Notes: generated by a model from the sequence alone, not told the origin. Counted from the first letter of the stretch, positions 7,033 to 14,483 are shown. The stretch is 23,621 bases of DNA from an uncultured Clostridia bacterium (GCA_944376785.1 CALWDV010000007.1:1-23621); one strand, 5' to 3'. A program made the numbers and translations.

Positions 7033-7536
7033 ATGGCTAATTTACATGTTAAAAAAGGCGATACAGTTGTTGTAATTGCTGGTAAAGATAAAGGAAAAAC
7101 TGGTAAAGTTTTAAGTGCTATGCCTTCTGAAAATGCAGTTGTTGTTGAAAAAGTTAACATCATTAACAAACACAAAAAACCAAGAAATGCACAAGAAAAA
7201 GGTGGCATTATTAAAATGGAAGGAAAAATTAATGCTTCCAATGTTCAAGTTATTTGCCCAGTATGCAAAAAGGCAACCAGAATTGCCAACAAAGAAGTTG
7301 ATGGCAAAAAAGTTAGAGTTTGCAAACATTGTGGTGCTTCATTAGACAAAGCAGTAACAATTAAAAAAGCAACCAAAAAAGCAGAAAAAGTTCAAGAAGT
7401 AGTTAAAGCACCTAAAAAAGCTGAAACAAAATCAGCTCCAAAGAAAACTGCTCCAAAGAAAACAAGTTCTGCAACAAAAACAGCAAAAACCACAACAACA
7501 AAAACAGCAGTAAGAAAAACTGCAGATAAAGTATAA
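7033..7536 (+). CDS. rplX: 50S ribosomal protein L24 with zinc ribbon and Lys/Ala/Thr-rich C-terminal extension
   Basis: 167 residues against about 100-110 for typical bacterial L24. L24 starts 50S assembly and ends up at the rim of the peptide exit tunnel. The KOW segment near the start (VKKGDTVVVIAGKDKGKTGK) and NIINKHKKP are canonical. Cys75/Cys78 and Cys97/Cys100 form the CxxC pairs of the zinc-ribbon form seen in many bacteria. From about residue 110 on, some 58 residues consist almost only of Lys, Ala, Thr, Ser, Pro and Val, with KKTAPKK-like motifs resembling histone H1 tails. The frame is intact to TAA and the next SD follows at once, so the tail is real coding sequence. Its function is unknown. 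Confidence 0.96.
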   Translation: MANLHVKKGDTVVVIAGKDKGKTGKVLSAMPSENAVVVEKVNIINKHKKPRNAQEKGGIIKMEGKINASNVQVICPVCKKATRIANKEVDGKKVRVCKHCGASLDKAVTIKKATKKAEKVQEVVKAPKKAETKSAPKKTAPKKTSSATKTAKTTTTKTAVRKTADKV

Positions 7537-7547
7537 GGAGTTTCGTT

Positions 7548-8099
7548 ATGAATAAAGAAATTAATAGATTACATGAACATTATTTAAAAAACGTAATTCC
7601 TGCATTACAAAAGGAATTAGGTTATAAAAATGTTAACGCTGTTCCAAAAATTGAAAAAATTGTTGTAAACCGTGGTTTAGGTGATTGCAAAGACAACACT
7701 CAATCATTTAATAAAGCAGTTGACGAATTAGCTGCAATAACAGGTCAAAAACCAGTTGTTACAACTTCAAAAAAATCAATTGCAAACTTCAAATTAAGAG
7801 AAGGTATGAAAATTGGTGCGAAAGTTACATTACGTGGCGAAATTATGTATGAATTCTTAGACAAATTAATTTCAATCGCACTACCACGTGTACGTGATTT
7901 CCAAGGTATTAATCCAAATGCTTTTGATGGCAAAGGAAACTATGCCTTAGGATTAACCGAACAATTAGTATTCCCTGAAATCAGTTTTGAAAAAATTGAT
8001 AAAGTAAGAGGATTAGACATTGTAATTGTTACAACAGCAAAAACTGATAAGGAAGCCAAAGCATTATTAGAAAAAATTGGCTTACCATTTAAGGCATAG
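7548..8099 (+). CDS. rplE: 50S ribosomal protein L5
   Basis: 183 residues, normal length. L5 binds 5S rRNA with L18 in the central protuberance and contacts P-site tRNA. Motifs: VPKIEKIVVNRGLGD near the start, ITGQKPVVTTSKKSIANFKLR, LPRVRDFQGINPNAFDGKGNY, and a typical C-terminal GLPFKA. The start ATG follows TAAGGAG; rpsN begins 17 nt after the TAG stop. Confidence 0.98.
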   Translation: MNKEINRLHEHYLKNVIPALQKELGYKNVNAVPKIEKIVVNRGLGDCKDNTQSFNKAVDELAAITGQKPVVTTSKKSIANFKLREGMKIGAKVTLRGEIMYEFLDKLISIALPRVRDFQGINPNAFDGKGNYALGLTEQLVFPEISFEKIDKVRGLDIVIVTTAKTDKEAKALLEKIGLPFKA

Positions 8100-8116
8100 G
8101 TTGTTGGGAGGATAAT

Positions 8117-8302
8117 ATGGCAAGAAAAGCGTTAAAAGAAAAACAAAAAAGAACTCAAAAATTTTCAACTAGAGAATACACTCGTTGCAAACTTTGTGGC
8201 AGACCACATTCAGTGCTAAAAAAATATGGCATTTGCAGGGTTTGTTTTAGAGAACTTGCATATAAAGGTGAAATTCCTGGCGTGAAAAAGAGTAGTTGGT
8301 AA
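8117..8302 (+). CDS. rpsN: 30S ribosomal protein S14, type Z (zinc-binding)
   Basis: 61 residues, the standard length of the short zinc form of S14 in the 30S head. Cys24, Cys27, Cys40 and Cys43 make the zinc ribbon (YTRCKLCGRPH and GICRVCFREL). The protein ends GEIPGVKKSSW, as the family does. GGGAGG lies before the ATG. Only the zinc-dependent form is seen here; a zinc-free paralogue elsewhere cannot be excluded. Confidence 0.98.
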   Translation: MARKALKEKQKRTQKFSTREYTRCKLCGRPHSVLKKYGICRVCFRELAYKGEIPGVKKSSW

Positions 8303-8316
8303 GAGGAGGTTTAATT

Positions 8317-8712
8317 ATGATTACTACAGATCCAATAGCAGACATGCTTACTCGTATGCGTAATGCTTTAACAGTAAGACATAATACCGTTACTGTTCCA
8401 GCTAGCAAAATGAAATTAGCAATTGCTGATTTATTAAAAAACGAGGGTTACATTAATGGTTACACAGTAACCGAAGGCACAAAAAGTTCAATTGTTATTG
8501 ACTTAAAATATGGCCCAAACAACCAAAAAGTTATTAATGGTTTAAAAAGAATTTCTAAACCTGGACTAAGAATTTATGCAAGTTACGAAGATCTTCCAAA
8601 AGTTTTAAATGGTCTTGGAATTGCAATTGTTTCAACAAGTAAAGGTTTAATGACAGATAAGCAAGCACGCGAACAAAAAATTGGTGGCGAAGTTCTTGCT
8701 TACGTTTGGTAA
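8317..8712 (+). CDS. rpsH: 30S ribosomal protein S8
   Basis: 131 residues from this start, matching the family. S8 binds the central domain of 16S rRNA and in E. coli represses the spc operon. The start TTDPIADMLTRMRNAL and the C-terminal signatures KPGLRIYASYEDLPKVLNG, GIAIVSTSKG and GGEVLAYVW are canonical. An in-frame start 21 nt upstream (8296) would add MVRGGLI, which is the SD read as protein. AGGAGG at 8304-8309, 7 nt before 8317, decides the start. rplF follows after 12 nt. Confidence 0.97.
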   Translation: MITTDPIADMLTRMRNALTVRHNTVTVPASKMKLAIADLLKNEGYINGYTVTEGTKSSIVIDLKYGPNNQKVINGLKRISKPGLRIYASYEDLPKVLNGLGIAIVSTSKGLMTDKQAREQKIGGEVLAYVW

Positions 8713-8724
8713 GGAGGAAATAAT

Positions 8725-9261
8725 ATGTCAAGAATTGGTAAAAGTCCTATTGTGTTACCAAGTGGCGTTCAAGTTAGTGTTAATGGCACAATTGTAACAG
8801 TAACAGGACCAAAAGGAACTCTATCTCGCAATATTAGTAAAGACCTTACTGTTAACATTGAAAACAACGTTCTAACTTTAATTAACAACGGAAAAAGTAA
8901 AGATGCCAATGCAATGCACGGACTATATCGTCAATTAATTCACAATATGGTTGTTGGTGTTGCAGAGGGCTTTAAAAAATCATTAACCATTAATGGTGTT
9001 GGTTACAAAGCATCAATGAAAGGAAATGATGTTGAATTAAGTTTAGGATATTCACATCCAATTTTGGTTAAAGCAGAAGAAGGAATTACCTTATCATGCG
9101 ATAAAAACACTATTACCGTTAGTGGAATTGATAAAGAACAAGTTGGTCAATTTGCGTCTCGTGTCCGTGCGTTAAGACCTGTTGAACCATACCATGCTTA
9201 TGGTGTTTATTATTCCGACGAAGTTGTAAGACGTAAAGAAATTAAGAGCGGTAAGAAGTAA
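8725..9261 (+). CDS. rplF: 50S ribosomal protein L6
   Basis: 178 residues, usual length. L6 lies near the factor-binding site and the sarcin-ricin loop. The start SRIGKSPIVLPSGV, the joint between the two similar domains (YRQLIHNMVVGVAEGFKK), and NGVGYKASMKGNDVELSLGYSHPI identify it. The C-terminal motif reads RPVEPYHAYGVYY, where many bacteria have PPEPYKGKGIRY. That is a small local divergence, possibly a clade trait. SD AAGGAGG; rplR follows after 12 nt. Confidence 0.97.
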   Translation: MSRIGKSPIVLPSGVQVSVNGTIVTVTGPKGTLSRNISKDLTVNIENNVLTLINNGKSKDANAMHGLYRQLIHNMVVGVAEGFKKSLTINGVGYKASMKGNDVELSLGYSHPILVKAEEGITLSCDKNTITVSGIDKEQVGQFASRVRALRPVEPYHAYGVYYSDEVVRRKEIKSGKK

Positions 9262-9273
9262 GAGGTATAAGTT

Positions 9274-9642
9274 ATGATTAATAAAATTAATAAAAATGAA
9301 CTTAGAAAAAAACGTAGCTTGCGTGTTAGAAAAAATATTCACGGAACCGCAGAACGCCCAAGACTTAACGTTTATAGAAGTTTAAATCACATCTATGCAC
9401 AAGTTATTAACGACGACAATGGAACAACCATTGCAAGTGCTAACACAATGCAAAAAGATGTTATTAAACTAATTGAAGGAAAAACTAAAAAAGAAGCTGC
9501 TTTCATTGTTGGCGAATGCATTGCTAAAGCTGCTAAAGCAAAAGGTGTTAAAACTGTTGTGTTTGACAGAGCAGGTTATTTATATACCGGACGTGTTAGT
9601 GCATTAGCTGATGGCGCAAGAAACGCAGGTTTAGAGTTTTAG
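9274..9642 (+). CDS. rplR: 50S ribosomal protein L18
   Basis: 122 residues. L18 binds 5S rRNA together with L5. The basic start ELRKKRSLRVRKNIHGTAERPRL, the core NVYRSLNHIYAQVINDD and the end DRAGYLYTGRVSALADGAR then GLEF are characteristic. The SD is AGAGGT, a weaker match than its neighbours have. It ends in TAG overlapping the AGGAGAGG site before rpsE. Confidence 0.98.
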   Translation: MINKINKNELRKKRSLRVRKNIHGTAERPRLNVYRSLNHIYAQVINDDNGTTIASANTMQKDVIKLIEGKTKKEAAFIVGECIAKAAKAKGVKTVVFDRAGYLYTGRVSALADGARNAGLEF

Positions 9643-9654
9643 GAGAGGTGTGAT

Positions 9655-10197
9655 ATGCAACAAAATACTGAAAAGAAAGAAAGAAAACCAAATCCACGCC
9701 GTCAAGCTAAAGTTGTTGAAAACGATGGCTTAGACAAAAAACTTGTTAACGTTAACCGTGTAACAAAAGTTGTTAAGGGTGGTAGAACAATGCGTTTTGC
9801 AGCATTGGTTGTTGTTGGTGATAAAAATGGTAAAGTTGGAATTGGCACAGGAAAAGCTGCCGAAGTTCCAAATGCTATTGAAAAAGCAACAGCTCGTGCT
9901 AAAAAAGATATGGTTAAAATTGCTTTAAACGGAACAACAATTCCACACGAAGTAATTGGAAAATATGGAAAATGTAGTGTAGTTTTAATGCCTTCAAAAG
10001 AAGGTACTGGTGTAATTGCTGGTGGTTCTGTTCGTCCTGTTGTTGAACTATGTGGCATTAAAGATATTGATGCAAAAATTTATGGTTCAAGAAACAAAAT
10101 TAACTGCGTAAGAGCAACATTAAATGGTTTAATGCAACTTCGCACAAAAGAAGAAATTGCTGCTTTACGTGGTAAAACCGTAGAAGAAATTTTATAG
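9655..10197 (+). CDS. rpsE: 30S ribosomal protein S5
   Basis: 180 residues. S5 lines the mRNA entry channel, with a dsRBD-like N-terminal domain and a second alpha/beta domain. The segments VNRVTKVVKGGRTMRFAALV, KVGIGTGKAAEVPNAIEKA, GGSVRPVVELCGIKDI and KIYGSRNKINCVRATLNGL are canonical. The first 25 residues are an ordinary basic leader, slightly longer than in E. coli. TAG lies inside TATAGGAG, the SD of rpmD 11 nt later. Confidence 0.98.
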   Translation: MQQNTEKKERKPNPRRQAKVVENDGLDKKLVNVNRVTKVVKGGRTMRFAALVVVGDKNGKVGIGTGKAAEVPNAIEKATARAKKDMVKIALNGTTIPHEVIGKYGKCSVVLMPSKEGTGVIAGGSVRPVVELCGIKDIDAKIYGSRNKINCVRATLNGLMQLRTKEEIAALRGKTVEEIL

Positions 10198-10208
10198 GAG
10201 TTATTATT

Positions 10209-10667
10209 ATGGCAGAAACAAAAACAACAAAAAAAGTAGCAGAAGAAACCAAAAAACCAGCTGCTAAAAAAGCAACTGCTTCTAAAACAACTGCTGCTAA
10301 ATCTACAACAGCAAAAACTACTACTAAAACCACAACTACTAAAAAATCAACAGCAACAAAATCAACAACTAAAAAAGTTGCTGAACCTAAAACAACTGTT
10401 AAAGCAGTAGAAGAAAAAGTTAAAACTGTTAAAAGCACACCTAAAACAGTTGCAACCAAAAAACCAGCAGTAAAAAAATCAGCTGCTAAAAAAACAATAA
10501 GAGTTACTTTGATTAGATCTGCAATTGCTTGCAAACCAAATCAAGTTAAAACAATAAAAGCCCTAGGCTTAAATAAAATAAATTCTCACAACGACTTAGT
10601 TGATAACGCTGCAATTCGTGGAATGATTTTCACCGTTAAACACTTAGTTAAAGTTGAAGAAATTTAA
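10209..10667 (+). CDS. rpmD: 50S ribosomal protein L30 with Lys/Thr/Ala-rich N-terminal extension
   Basis: 152 residues, while bacterial L30 is normally about 60. The L30 core is confined to residues about 96-152 (IRVTLIRSAIACKP, TIKALGLNKINSHNDL, IRGMIFTVKHLVKVEEI). The first 95 residues are low complexity, nearly all Lys, Thr, Ala, Ser, Val, Glu and Pro, with AKTTTKTTTTKK-like runs. The ATG at 10209 has TAGGAG correctly placed upstream, and no in-frame ATG or SD lies next to the core, so the extension appears to be translated. It resembles the tail of L24 in the same operon. Possible roles such as rRNA or nucleoid binding are speculation. rplO follows after 11 nt. Confidence 0.95.
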   Translation: MAETKTTKKVAEETKKPAAKKATASKTTAAKSTTAKTTTKTTTTKKSTATKSTTKKVAEPKTTVKAVEEKVKTVKSTPKTVATKKPAVKKSAAKKTIRVTLIRSAIACKPNQVKTIKALGLNKINSHNDLVDNAAIRGMIFTVKHLVKVEEI

Positions 10668-10678
10668 GGAGGAAATTT

Positions 10679-11125
10679 ATGAAACTTAATCAAATGTCTC
10701 CTGCTCTAAATTCCACAACCAGCAAAAAAAGAATTGGTCGTGGAGTAGGTTCTGGGCTTGGTAAAACCAGCGGAAAAGGTCACAAAGGACAAAATGCCAG
10801 AAGTGGTGGTGGAGTTAGACCTGGGTTTGAAGGTGGTCAAATGCCACTTATCCGTCGTCTTCCAAAAAGAGGCTTTAATAATAAAAGATTCGCTGCAGAA
10901 TACACAATTATTAATGTTAGCGATTTAAATGTATTTAACGATAAAACTGTTGTTACAGCAGAATTGTTACAAGAAAAACATATTATTAACAAACTTGCCC
11001 CTTATGGATTAAAAGTGTTGGGAAATGGAAATTTAGAAAAAGCTTTAACAGTTAAAGCAAACAAATTTACAGAATCTGCAATACAAAAAATCTCTAAGGC
11101 TGGTGGAAAAGCTGAGGTTCTATAA
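10679..11125 (+). CDS. rplO: 50S ribosomal protein L15
   Basis: 148 residues, normal. L15 is a late-assembling 50S protein with a long basic extension reaching into the rRNA. The N-terminal GRGVGSGLGKTSGKGHKGQNAR, the middle FEGGQMPLIRRLPKRGF and the C-terminal alpha/beta domain ending ISKAGGKAEVL are diagnostic. The TAA stop overlaps the ATG of secY (TAATG), which places secY under translational coupling. Confidence 0.98.
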   Translation: MKLNQMSPALNSTTSKKRIGRGVGSGLGKTSGKGHKGQNARSGGGVRPGFEGGQMPLIRRLPKRGFNNKRFAAEYTIINVSDLNVFNDKTVVTAELLQEKHIINKLAPYGLKVLGNGNLEKALTVKANKFTESAIQKISKAGGKAEVL

Positions 11126-12417
11126 TGTTTAAAACCATAGTAAATGCCTTTAAGGTTAAAGAAATTAGGAATAAAATTTTAATAACTTTGGCACTATTGT
11201 TAGTTTATAGAGTTGGATGTTGGCTTCCTGTTCCAGGTTTGGTTTTAAGCAAATTCAGTGAAGCAATTGGAAGTCAAGATTTCTTAACTTTAATTAGTTC
11301 AATTAGTGGTGGTGCGCTTTCACAAGGTGCAATTTTAGCATTAGGTATTTCACCTTATATTAGTGCGTCCATCATTATTCAACTTTTAACAATTGCAATT
11401 CCAAGCCTTGAACGTCTTTCAAAACAAGGTGAGGAAGGTAGAAAAAGAATTGGTTTCTACACAAAAATTTGTGCGTTAGTTTTAGCTATTGCACAAGCTG
11501 TTGCCATTGTTATTTCTTATAGTGATTGCTTAAACACACATATGTTCGGTTTTGAAACTCCAATTTGGGTTATTGGAATGTTAGTTTCAATTATTTTAAT
11601 TGCTGGTTCAATGTTTACCTATTGGTTAGGTGAAAAAATAACAGAACTTGGAATTGGAAACGGACTTTCACTTTTAATTTTTGTTGGTATCTTATCAACT
11701 GCTGCTTCATCAATTTATTCAAACATTGTTGGAATTTTCCAAGGTTCATATTCAAACATTATTGATTTAGTTGTGTTTGTTATTGCCTTAATTCTTATTT
11801 TTGGATTTATTGTTTTTATGGATTTAGCAGAAAGAAAAATACCTGTTCAATATGCAAAACAAATTAAAGGCAGAAAAATGTATGGTGGACAAAGCACATT
11901 TATTCCAATTAGAGTAAACTCAACCGGAGTTATGCCAATTATTTTTGCTATGAGTTTATTAACATTCCCACAATTAATAATGAGCATTTTCTGGCCAACA
12001 AGTTCCGCATATGTTTGGTACTCACAATGGCTAGGTGCAGGAAGTTGGGTTTATATTGTTGCAGTTGGTTTATTAATTTTATTCTTTGCATATTTCTGGA
12101 CACAAGTAACATTTAATCCAGATGACATTGCAAGAAACATTCAGCAAAATGGTGGATTTATTCCAACAGTTAGAGCTGGAAAACCAACAGCAGATTATTT
12201 AAGAAGAATTTCTAATAGAATTACGTTGTTTGGTGCAATCTTCCTTGCAATAATTGCAATAATTCCAAGCTTAATATTTAAAGGTATTGGAAATGGTGGA
12301 TTGGTTGGTGCATTTAGTGCAACAGGACTATTAATTGTTGTTTCAGTTGCAATTGAAATTAATAAACAACTTGAAGCACAAATGTTAATGCGTAATTATA
12401 AAGGATTTTTAAAATAA
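11125..12417 (+). CDS. secY: Protein translocase subunit SecY
   Basis: 430 residues, the typical length. SecY is the channel of the SecYEG translocon in the cytoplasmic membrane. Ten hydrophobic segments can be seen, near residues 17-37, 66-90, 113-133, 145-167, 176-198, 211-232, 262-283, 304-325, 364-384 and 392-412. The loop KQGEEGRKRIGFYTK, the plug region ISSISGGALSQGAILALGISPYISA and GNGLSLLIF are conserved. The start overlaps rplO by one base, with no separate promoter visible. A 159-bp gap with hairpins follows, so the S10-spc transcript may end or be processed here. It is probably co-expressed with the ribosomal proteins to match translocation capacity. Confidence 0.98.
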   Translation: MFKTIVNAFKVKEIRNKILITLALLLVYRVGCWLPVPGLVLSKFSEAIGSQDFLTLISSISGGALSQGAILALGISPYISASIIIQLLTIAIPSLERLSKQGEEGRKRIGFYTKICALVLAIAQAVAIVISYSDCLNTHMFGFETPIWVIGMLVSIILIAGSMFTYWLGEKITELGIGNGLSLLIFVGILSTAASSIYSNIVGIFQGSYSNIIDLVVFVIALILIFGFIVFMDLAERKIPVQYAKQIKGRKMYGGQSTFIPIRVNSTGVMPIIFAMSLLTFPQLIMSIFWPTSSAYVWYSQWLGAGSWVYIVAVGLLILFFAYFWTQVTFNPDDIARNIQQNGGFIPTVRAGKPTADYLRRISNRITLFGAIFLAIIAIIPSLIFKGIGNGGLVGAFSATGLLIVVSVAIEINKQLEAQMLMRNYKGFLK

Positions 12418-12428
12418 AAAAGTAACCT

Positions 12429-12461
12429 CGTTCAACTCGCTTTATTTGGGCGAGTTGACCG
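12429..12461 (+). other. GC-rich hairpin after secY (possible processing or attenuation site)
   Basis: CAACTCGC (12433-12440) pairs with GCGAGTTG (12450-12457) around a 9-nt loop. With one mismatch the stem extends to 12 bp (12429-12440 with 12450-12461). It stands out as GC-rich in AT-rich sequence. No U-tract follows, so it is not a standard intrinsic terminator. A weaker AT hairpin (12466-12474 with 12482-12490) follows and is trailed by A/T runs. Confidence 0.6.
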
Positions 12462-12528
12462 TAGATTATGAATTAACATAAAATTCATAAAAAAATTTAA
12501 TTTTTATCTATTCATTAATGCTTTTTTA

Positions 12529-12537
12529 TGATATAAT
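12529..12537 (+). promoter_or_regulatory. Extended -10 promoter of adk-map-infA-rpmJ
   Basis: TGATATAAT is a perfect extended -10 element (TGn plus TATAAT at 12532-12537), about 40 nt before the adk start. No good -35 is present (TTCATT at 12511-12516 gives a 15-nt spacer), which is acceptable for an extended -10 promoter. It would let adk and map be expressed apart from the spc operon. Confidence 0.65.
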
Positions 12538-12576
12538 ATTATGGTATTTTAAACAGCTTTAATTTAGGGAGAAATT

Positions 12577-13194
12577 ATGAAACTGCTTCTTTTAGGACCA
12601 GTTGGTAGTGGCAAGGGTACCCAAGCTGCAATTATTAGTAAAAAATATAATATTCCTCATATTTCCACAGGTGAAATTTTTAGATGGAATATTCAAAACG
12701 AAACAGAGTTAGGAAAAATAGTTAAGCCAATTGTTGAAAGTGGCAACTTAGTTCCAGAAGAATTAACAAATAAACTAGTTGAGGATAGAATTAAAAAACA
12801 AGATTGTGAAAATGGTTTTATTCTTGATGGTTATCCAAGAAATTTAGCACAAGCTTATGCATTAGATAAAATGACAAACTTAGATAAAGTTATCCTAATT
12901 AATTTAAGTGAAGATGAAATTATTAAAAGATTGTCTAGCAGAAGAATGTGTTCAAAATGCAAACAACCAACATCACTACAATGGTTGGTTAATGGAAAAT
13001 GTGAAAAATGTGGTGGCGAGGTTTATGTTAGAAATGACGATAAACCAGAAGTAATAAAAGTTCGTTTGGAAACCAACAAAGTTCCAAATGAGTTAATAGA
13101 TTTTTACAAAAATAAAGGCATATTCTATAAAATTGATGCAACTAATGATGTTGAAGAAACTTTTCAATTATTAGATGTGATTTTAAAAAAATAG
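12577..13194 (+). CDS. adk: Adenylate kinase, zinc-LID form
   Basis: 205 residues. Catalyses ATP + AMP = 2 ADP in the cytoplasm, setting adenylate charge. The P-loop is GPVGSGKGTQ (7-16), the NMP-binding part ISTGEIFRW (29-37, Arg36), the AMP-site motif LDGYPR (83-88), and the LID has RRMCSKC (Cys125, Cys128) and KCEKCGG (Cys142, Cys145) for structural zinc, then NDDKPEVIKVRL. Two conservative differences: GPVGSGKGT where GPPGAGKGT is common, and STGEIFR where STGDMFR is common. Both keep the key Lys13, Thr15 and Arg36. SD AGGGAGA at 12566-12572. Adk beside secY and map is the classic bacterial order. Confidence 0.97.
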   Translation: MKLLLLGPVGSGKGTQAAIISKKYNIPHISTGEIFRWNIQNETELGKIVKPIVESGNLVPEELTNKLVEDRIKKQDCENGFILDGYPRNLAQAYALDKMTNLDKVILINLSEDEIIKRLSSRRMCSKCKQPTSLQWLVNGKCEKCGGEVYVRNDDKPEVIKVRLETNKVPNELIDFYKNKGIFYKIDATNDVEETFQLLDVILKK

Positions 13195-13203
13195 AAGGCG
13201 TGT

Positions 13204-13950
13204 ATGATAAAAATTAAAACAGATGCAGAACTCGAATTAATTAGAGTTGCCTGCAAAATTACAGGTGACACACTAAAAGAATTAGAAAAACATATTAAAC
13301 CTGGTGTGTCCACTAAACAATTAGATAAAATAGCCTATGATTATATAGTAAGTTTAGGCGCTAAACCATCTTTTAAAAATTATTGTGGCTATCCTGCAAC
13401 AATTTGTGCTTCAATTAACGAAGAAGTTGTGCATGGAATTCCAAAAAAACACAGAATTTTAATGGAAGGTGACATAATTAGTATTGATGTGGGCGCTTGT
13501 TATAAAGGTTATCATGGCGATGCGGCAAGAACTTTTCCAGTTGGAAAAATTGACGCAAAAAGAAAGAAACTTATAAAGGTTACCGAGGAAAGTTTTTTTG
13601 AAGGTATAAAGAATATCAAAAGTGGTTCATATGTGGGAGATATTGCTCATCAAGTTCAAACATATGTTGAAAAAAACGGATTTTCTATTGTACGTGAATT
13701 AACAGGACACGGTGTTGGCTCTGAATTACACGAAGACCCAAGCATTCCAAACTATGGAAAAATGGGCTCAGGTGCTAAATTAGTTAAAAATATGGTTATT
13801 GCAGTTGAACCAATGGTTAATATGGGTGAACGTTATGTGCAATTTATGCCAGATGGTTGGACCTGTATTGCACGTGATAGATTACCAGCTGCACATTATG
13901 AAAACACTATTTTAATTACCGATGATGGTGTTGAAATTTTAACCTTATAA
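13204..13950 (+). CDS. map: Methionine aminopeptidase, type I
   Basis: 248 residues, the usual length of short type I enzymes. It removes the N-terminal Met from nascent proteins using two divalent metal ions. The pita-bread ligands are all visible: Asp95 (SIDVGA), Asp106 (HGDAARTF), His169 (TGHGVGSELHE), Glu202 (AVEPMV) and Glu233 (HYENTILIT). His78 (VVHGIP) and His176 are the usual active-site histidines. No N-terminal zinc finger is present. It lies 9 nt after adk and 20 nt before infA, so the three should be co-transcribed. Confidence 0.98.
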   Translation: MIKIKTDAELELIRVACKITGDTLKELEKHIKPGVSTKQLDKIAYDYIVSLGAKPSFKNYCGYPATICASINEEVVHGIPKKHRILMEGDIISIDVGACYKGYHGDAARTFPVGKIDAKRKKLIKVTEESFFEGIKNIKSGSYVGDIAHQVQTYVEKNGFSIVRELTGHGVGSELHEDPSIPNYGKMGSGAKLVKNMVIAVEPMVNMGERYVQFMPDGWTCIARDRLPAAHYENTILITDDGVEILTL

Positions 13951-13970
13951 AATATGGAGGGAAATATTTA

Positions 13971-14198
13971 GTGTCAAAAACAGACGTAATTGAAATTGAA
14001 GGTGAGGTTGTTGAAGTTTTAAGAAATGCAGTGTTTAAAGTAAAACTTTCAAATGGTTTTATTATCACAGCATATCTAAGTGGAAAACTACACCTAAACA
14101 ACATTAGAATTTTGGTTGGTGACCAAGTTAAAGTTGAAATGTCGCCATACGACCTAACAAAAGGCCGAATTGTTTGGCGTTTAAAAACTAAGAATTAG
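13971..14198 (+). CDS. infA: Translation initiation factor IF-1
   Basis: 75 residues, a single OB fold; the family is 71-73. IF-1 binds the 30S A site during initiation. The motifs KTDVIEIEGEVVEVLRNAVFKVKLSNG, LVGDQVKVEMSPYDLTKGRIV are typical and cover the whole protein. The start is GTG, 9 nt after GGAGGG (13956-13961); no ATG fits the family start. The usual ATVSGKIRMHYIRI stretch reads TAYLSGKLHLNNIRI, a moderate divergence. The gene ends in TAG within TTAGGAGG, the SD of rpmJ. Confidence 0.96.
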   Translation: MSKTDVIEIEGEVVEVLRNAVFKVKLSNGFIITAYLSGKLHLNNIRILVGDQVKVEMSPYDLTKGRIVWRLKTKN

Positions 14199-14207
14199 GA
14201 GGAAATT

Positions 14208-14324
14208 ATGAAAGTAAGACCATCTGTTAAAAAAATGTGTGATAGTTGCAAAGTAATTAAAAGAAACGGGAAAGTTATGGTTATTTGCTCTAAATATCCA
14301 AAACACAAACAAGTTCAAGGCTAA
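14208..14324 (+). CDS. rpmJ: 50S ribosomal protein L36, zinc form
   Basis: 38 residues, the exact length of zinc-type L36, the smallest ribosomal protein. Sequence: MKVRPSVKKMCDSCKVIKRN, then GKVMVICSKYPKHKQVQG. Cys11, Cys14, Cys27 and His33 form the zinc site. AGGAGG sits 7-8 nt before the ATG. It follows infA by 9 nt and closes the adk-map-infA-rpmJ group ahead of a 159-bp structured gap. Confidence 0.97.
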   Translation: MKVRPSVKKMCDSCKVIKRNGKVMVICSKYPKHKQVQG

Positions 14325-14483
14325 TATATCACGCACGAAAACATAAATTTTGAAAATAACTGCAAAAAGGGCGGCTGCGCTTAAAATTTTAAGTGTTCCT
14401 TTATGCGTTTATATATAAATATTCTAGGTAACTAGAAAAAAAAATACATTTTTAAACATTTTATAATTTAATGGAGGAATAAA
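14325..14483 (+). promoter_or_regulatory. Structured gap/leader before rpsM
   Basis: This 159-bp non-coding stretch has a hairpin GCGCTTAA/TTAAGTGT (14377-14396, loop AATT, with G-U pairs) and TTCTAG-GTAA-CTAGAA (14422-14437), a 6-bp stem with a GNRA-type loop. ACGCA (14331-14335) can pair with TGCGT (14404-14408) to close the region. A weak promoter is possible (TTAAGT 14389-14394, TATATA 14412-14417, spacer 17). In E. coli the leader at this place (alpha operon) is the S4 binding site; the same role here is inference. Confidence 0.45.

Noticed and set aside
8296..8712. Longer S8 starting at 8296.
   Set aside because: The added residues translate the SD sequence; ATG 8317 has the right spacing and the family start.
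10100..10534. Minus-strand ORF of 144 codons opposite the L30 extension.
   Set aside because: It is the complement of Lys/Thr/Ala-rich codons, which yields Val/Leu/Phe-rich pseudo-protein. No start site signal, and it lies inside an operon.
14422..14437. TTCTAG-GTAA-CTAGAA hairpin next to a run of nine A as a terminator.
   Set aside because: On the + strand it is followed by A, not T; on the - strand the T-run comes before the hairpin, so neither direction fits an intrinsic terminator.
12418..14483. Two gaps of identical length (159 bp) before adk and before rpsM as a possible duplicated element.
   Set aside because: Reading the two sequences side by side shows no similarity; the equal length is coincidence.
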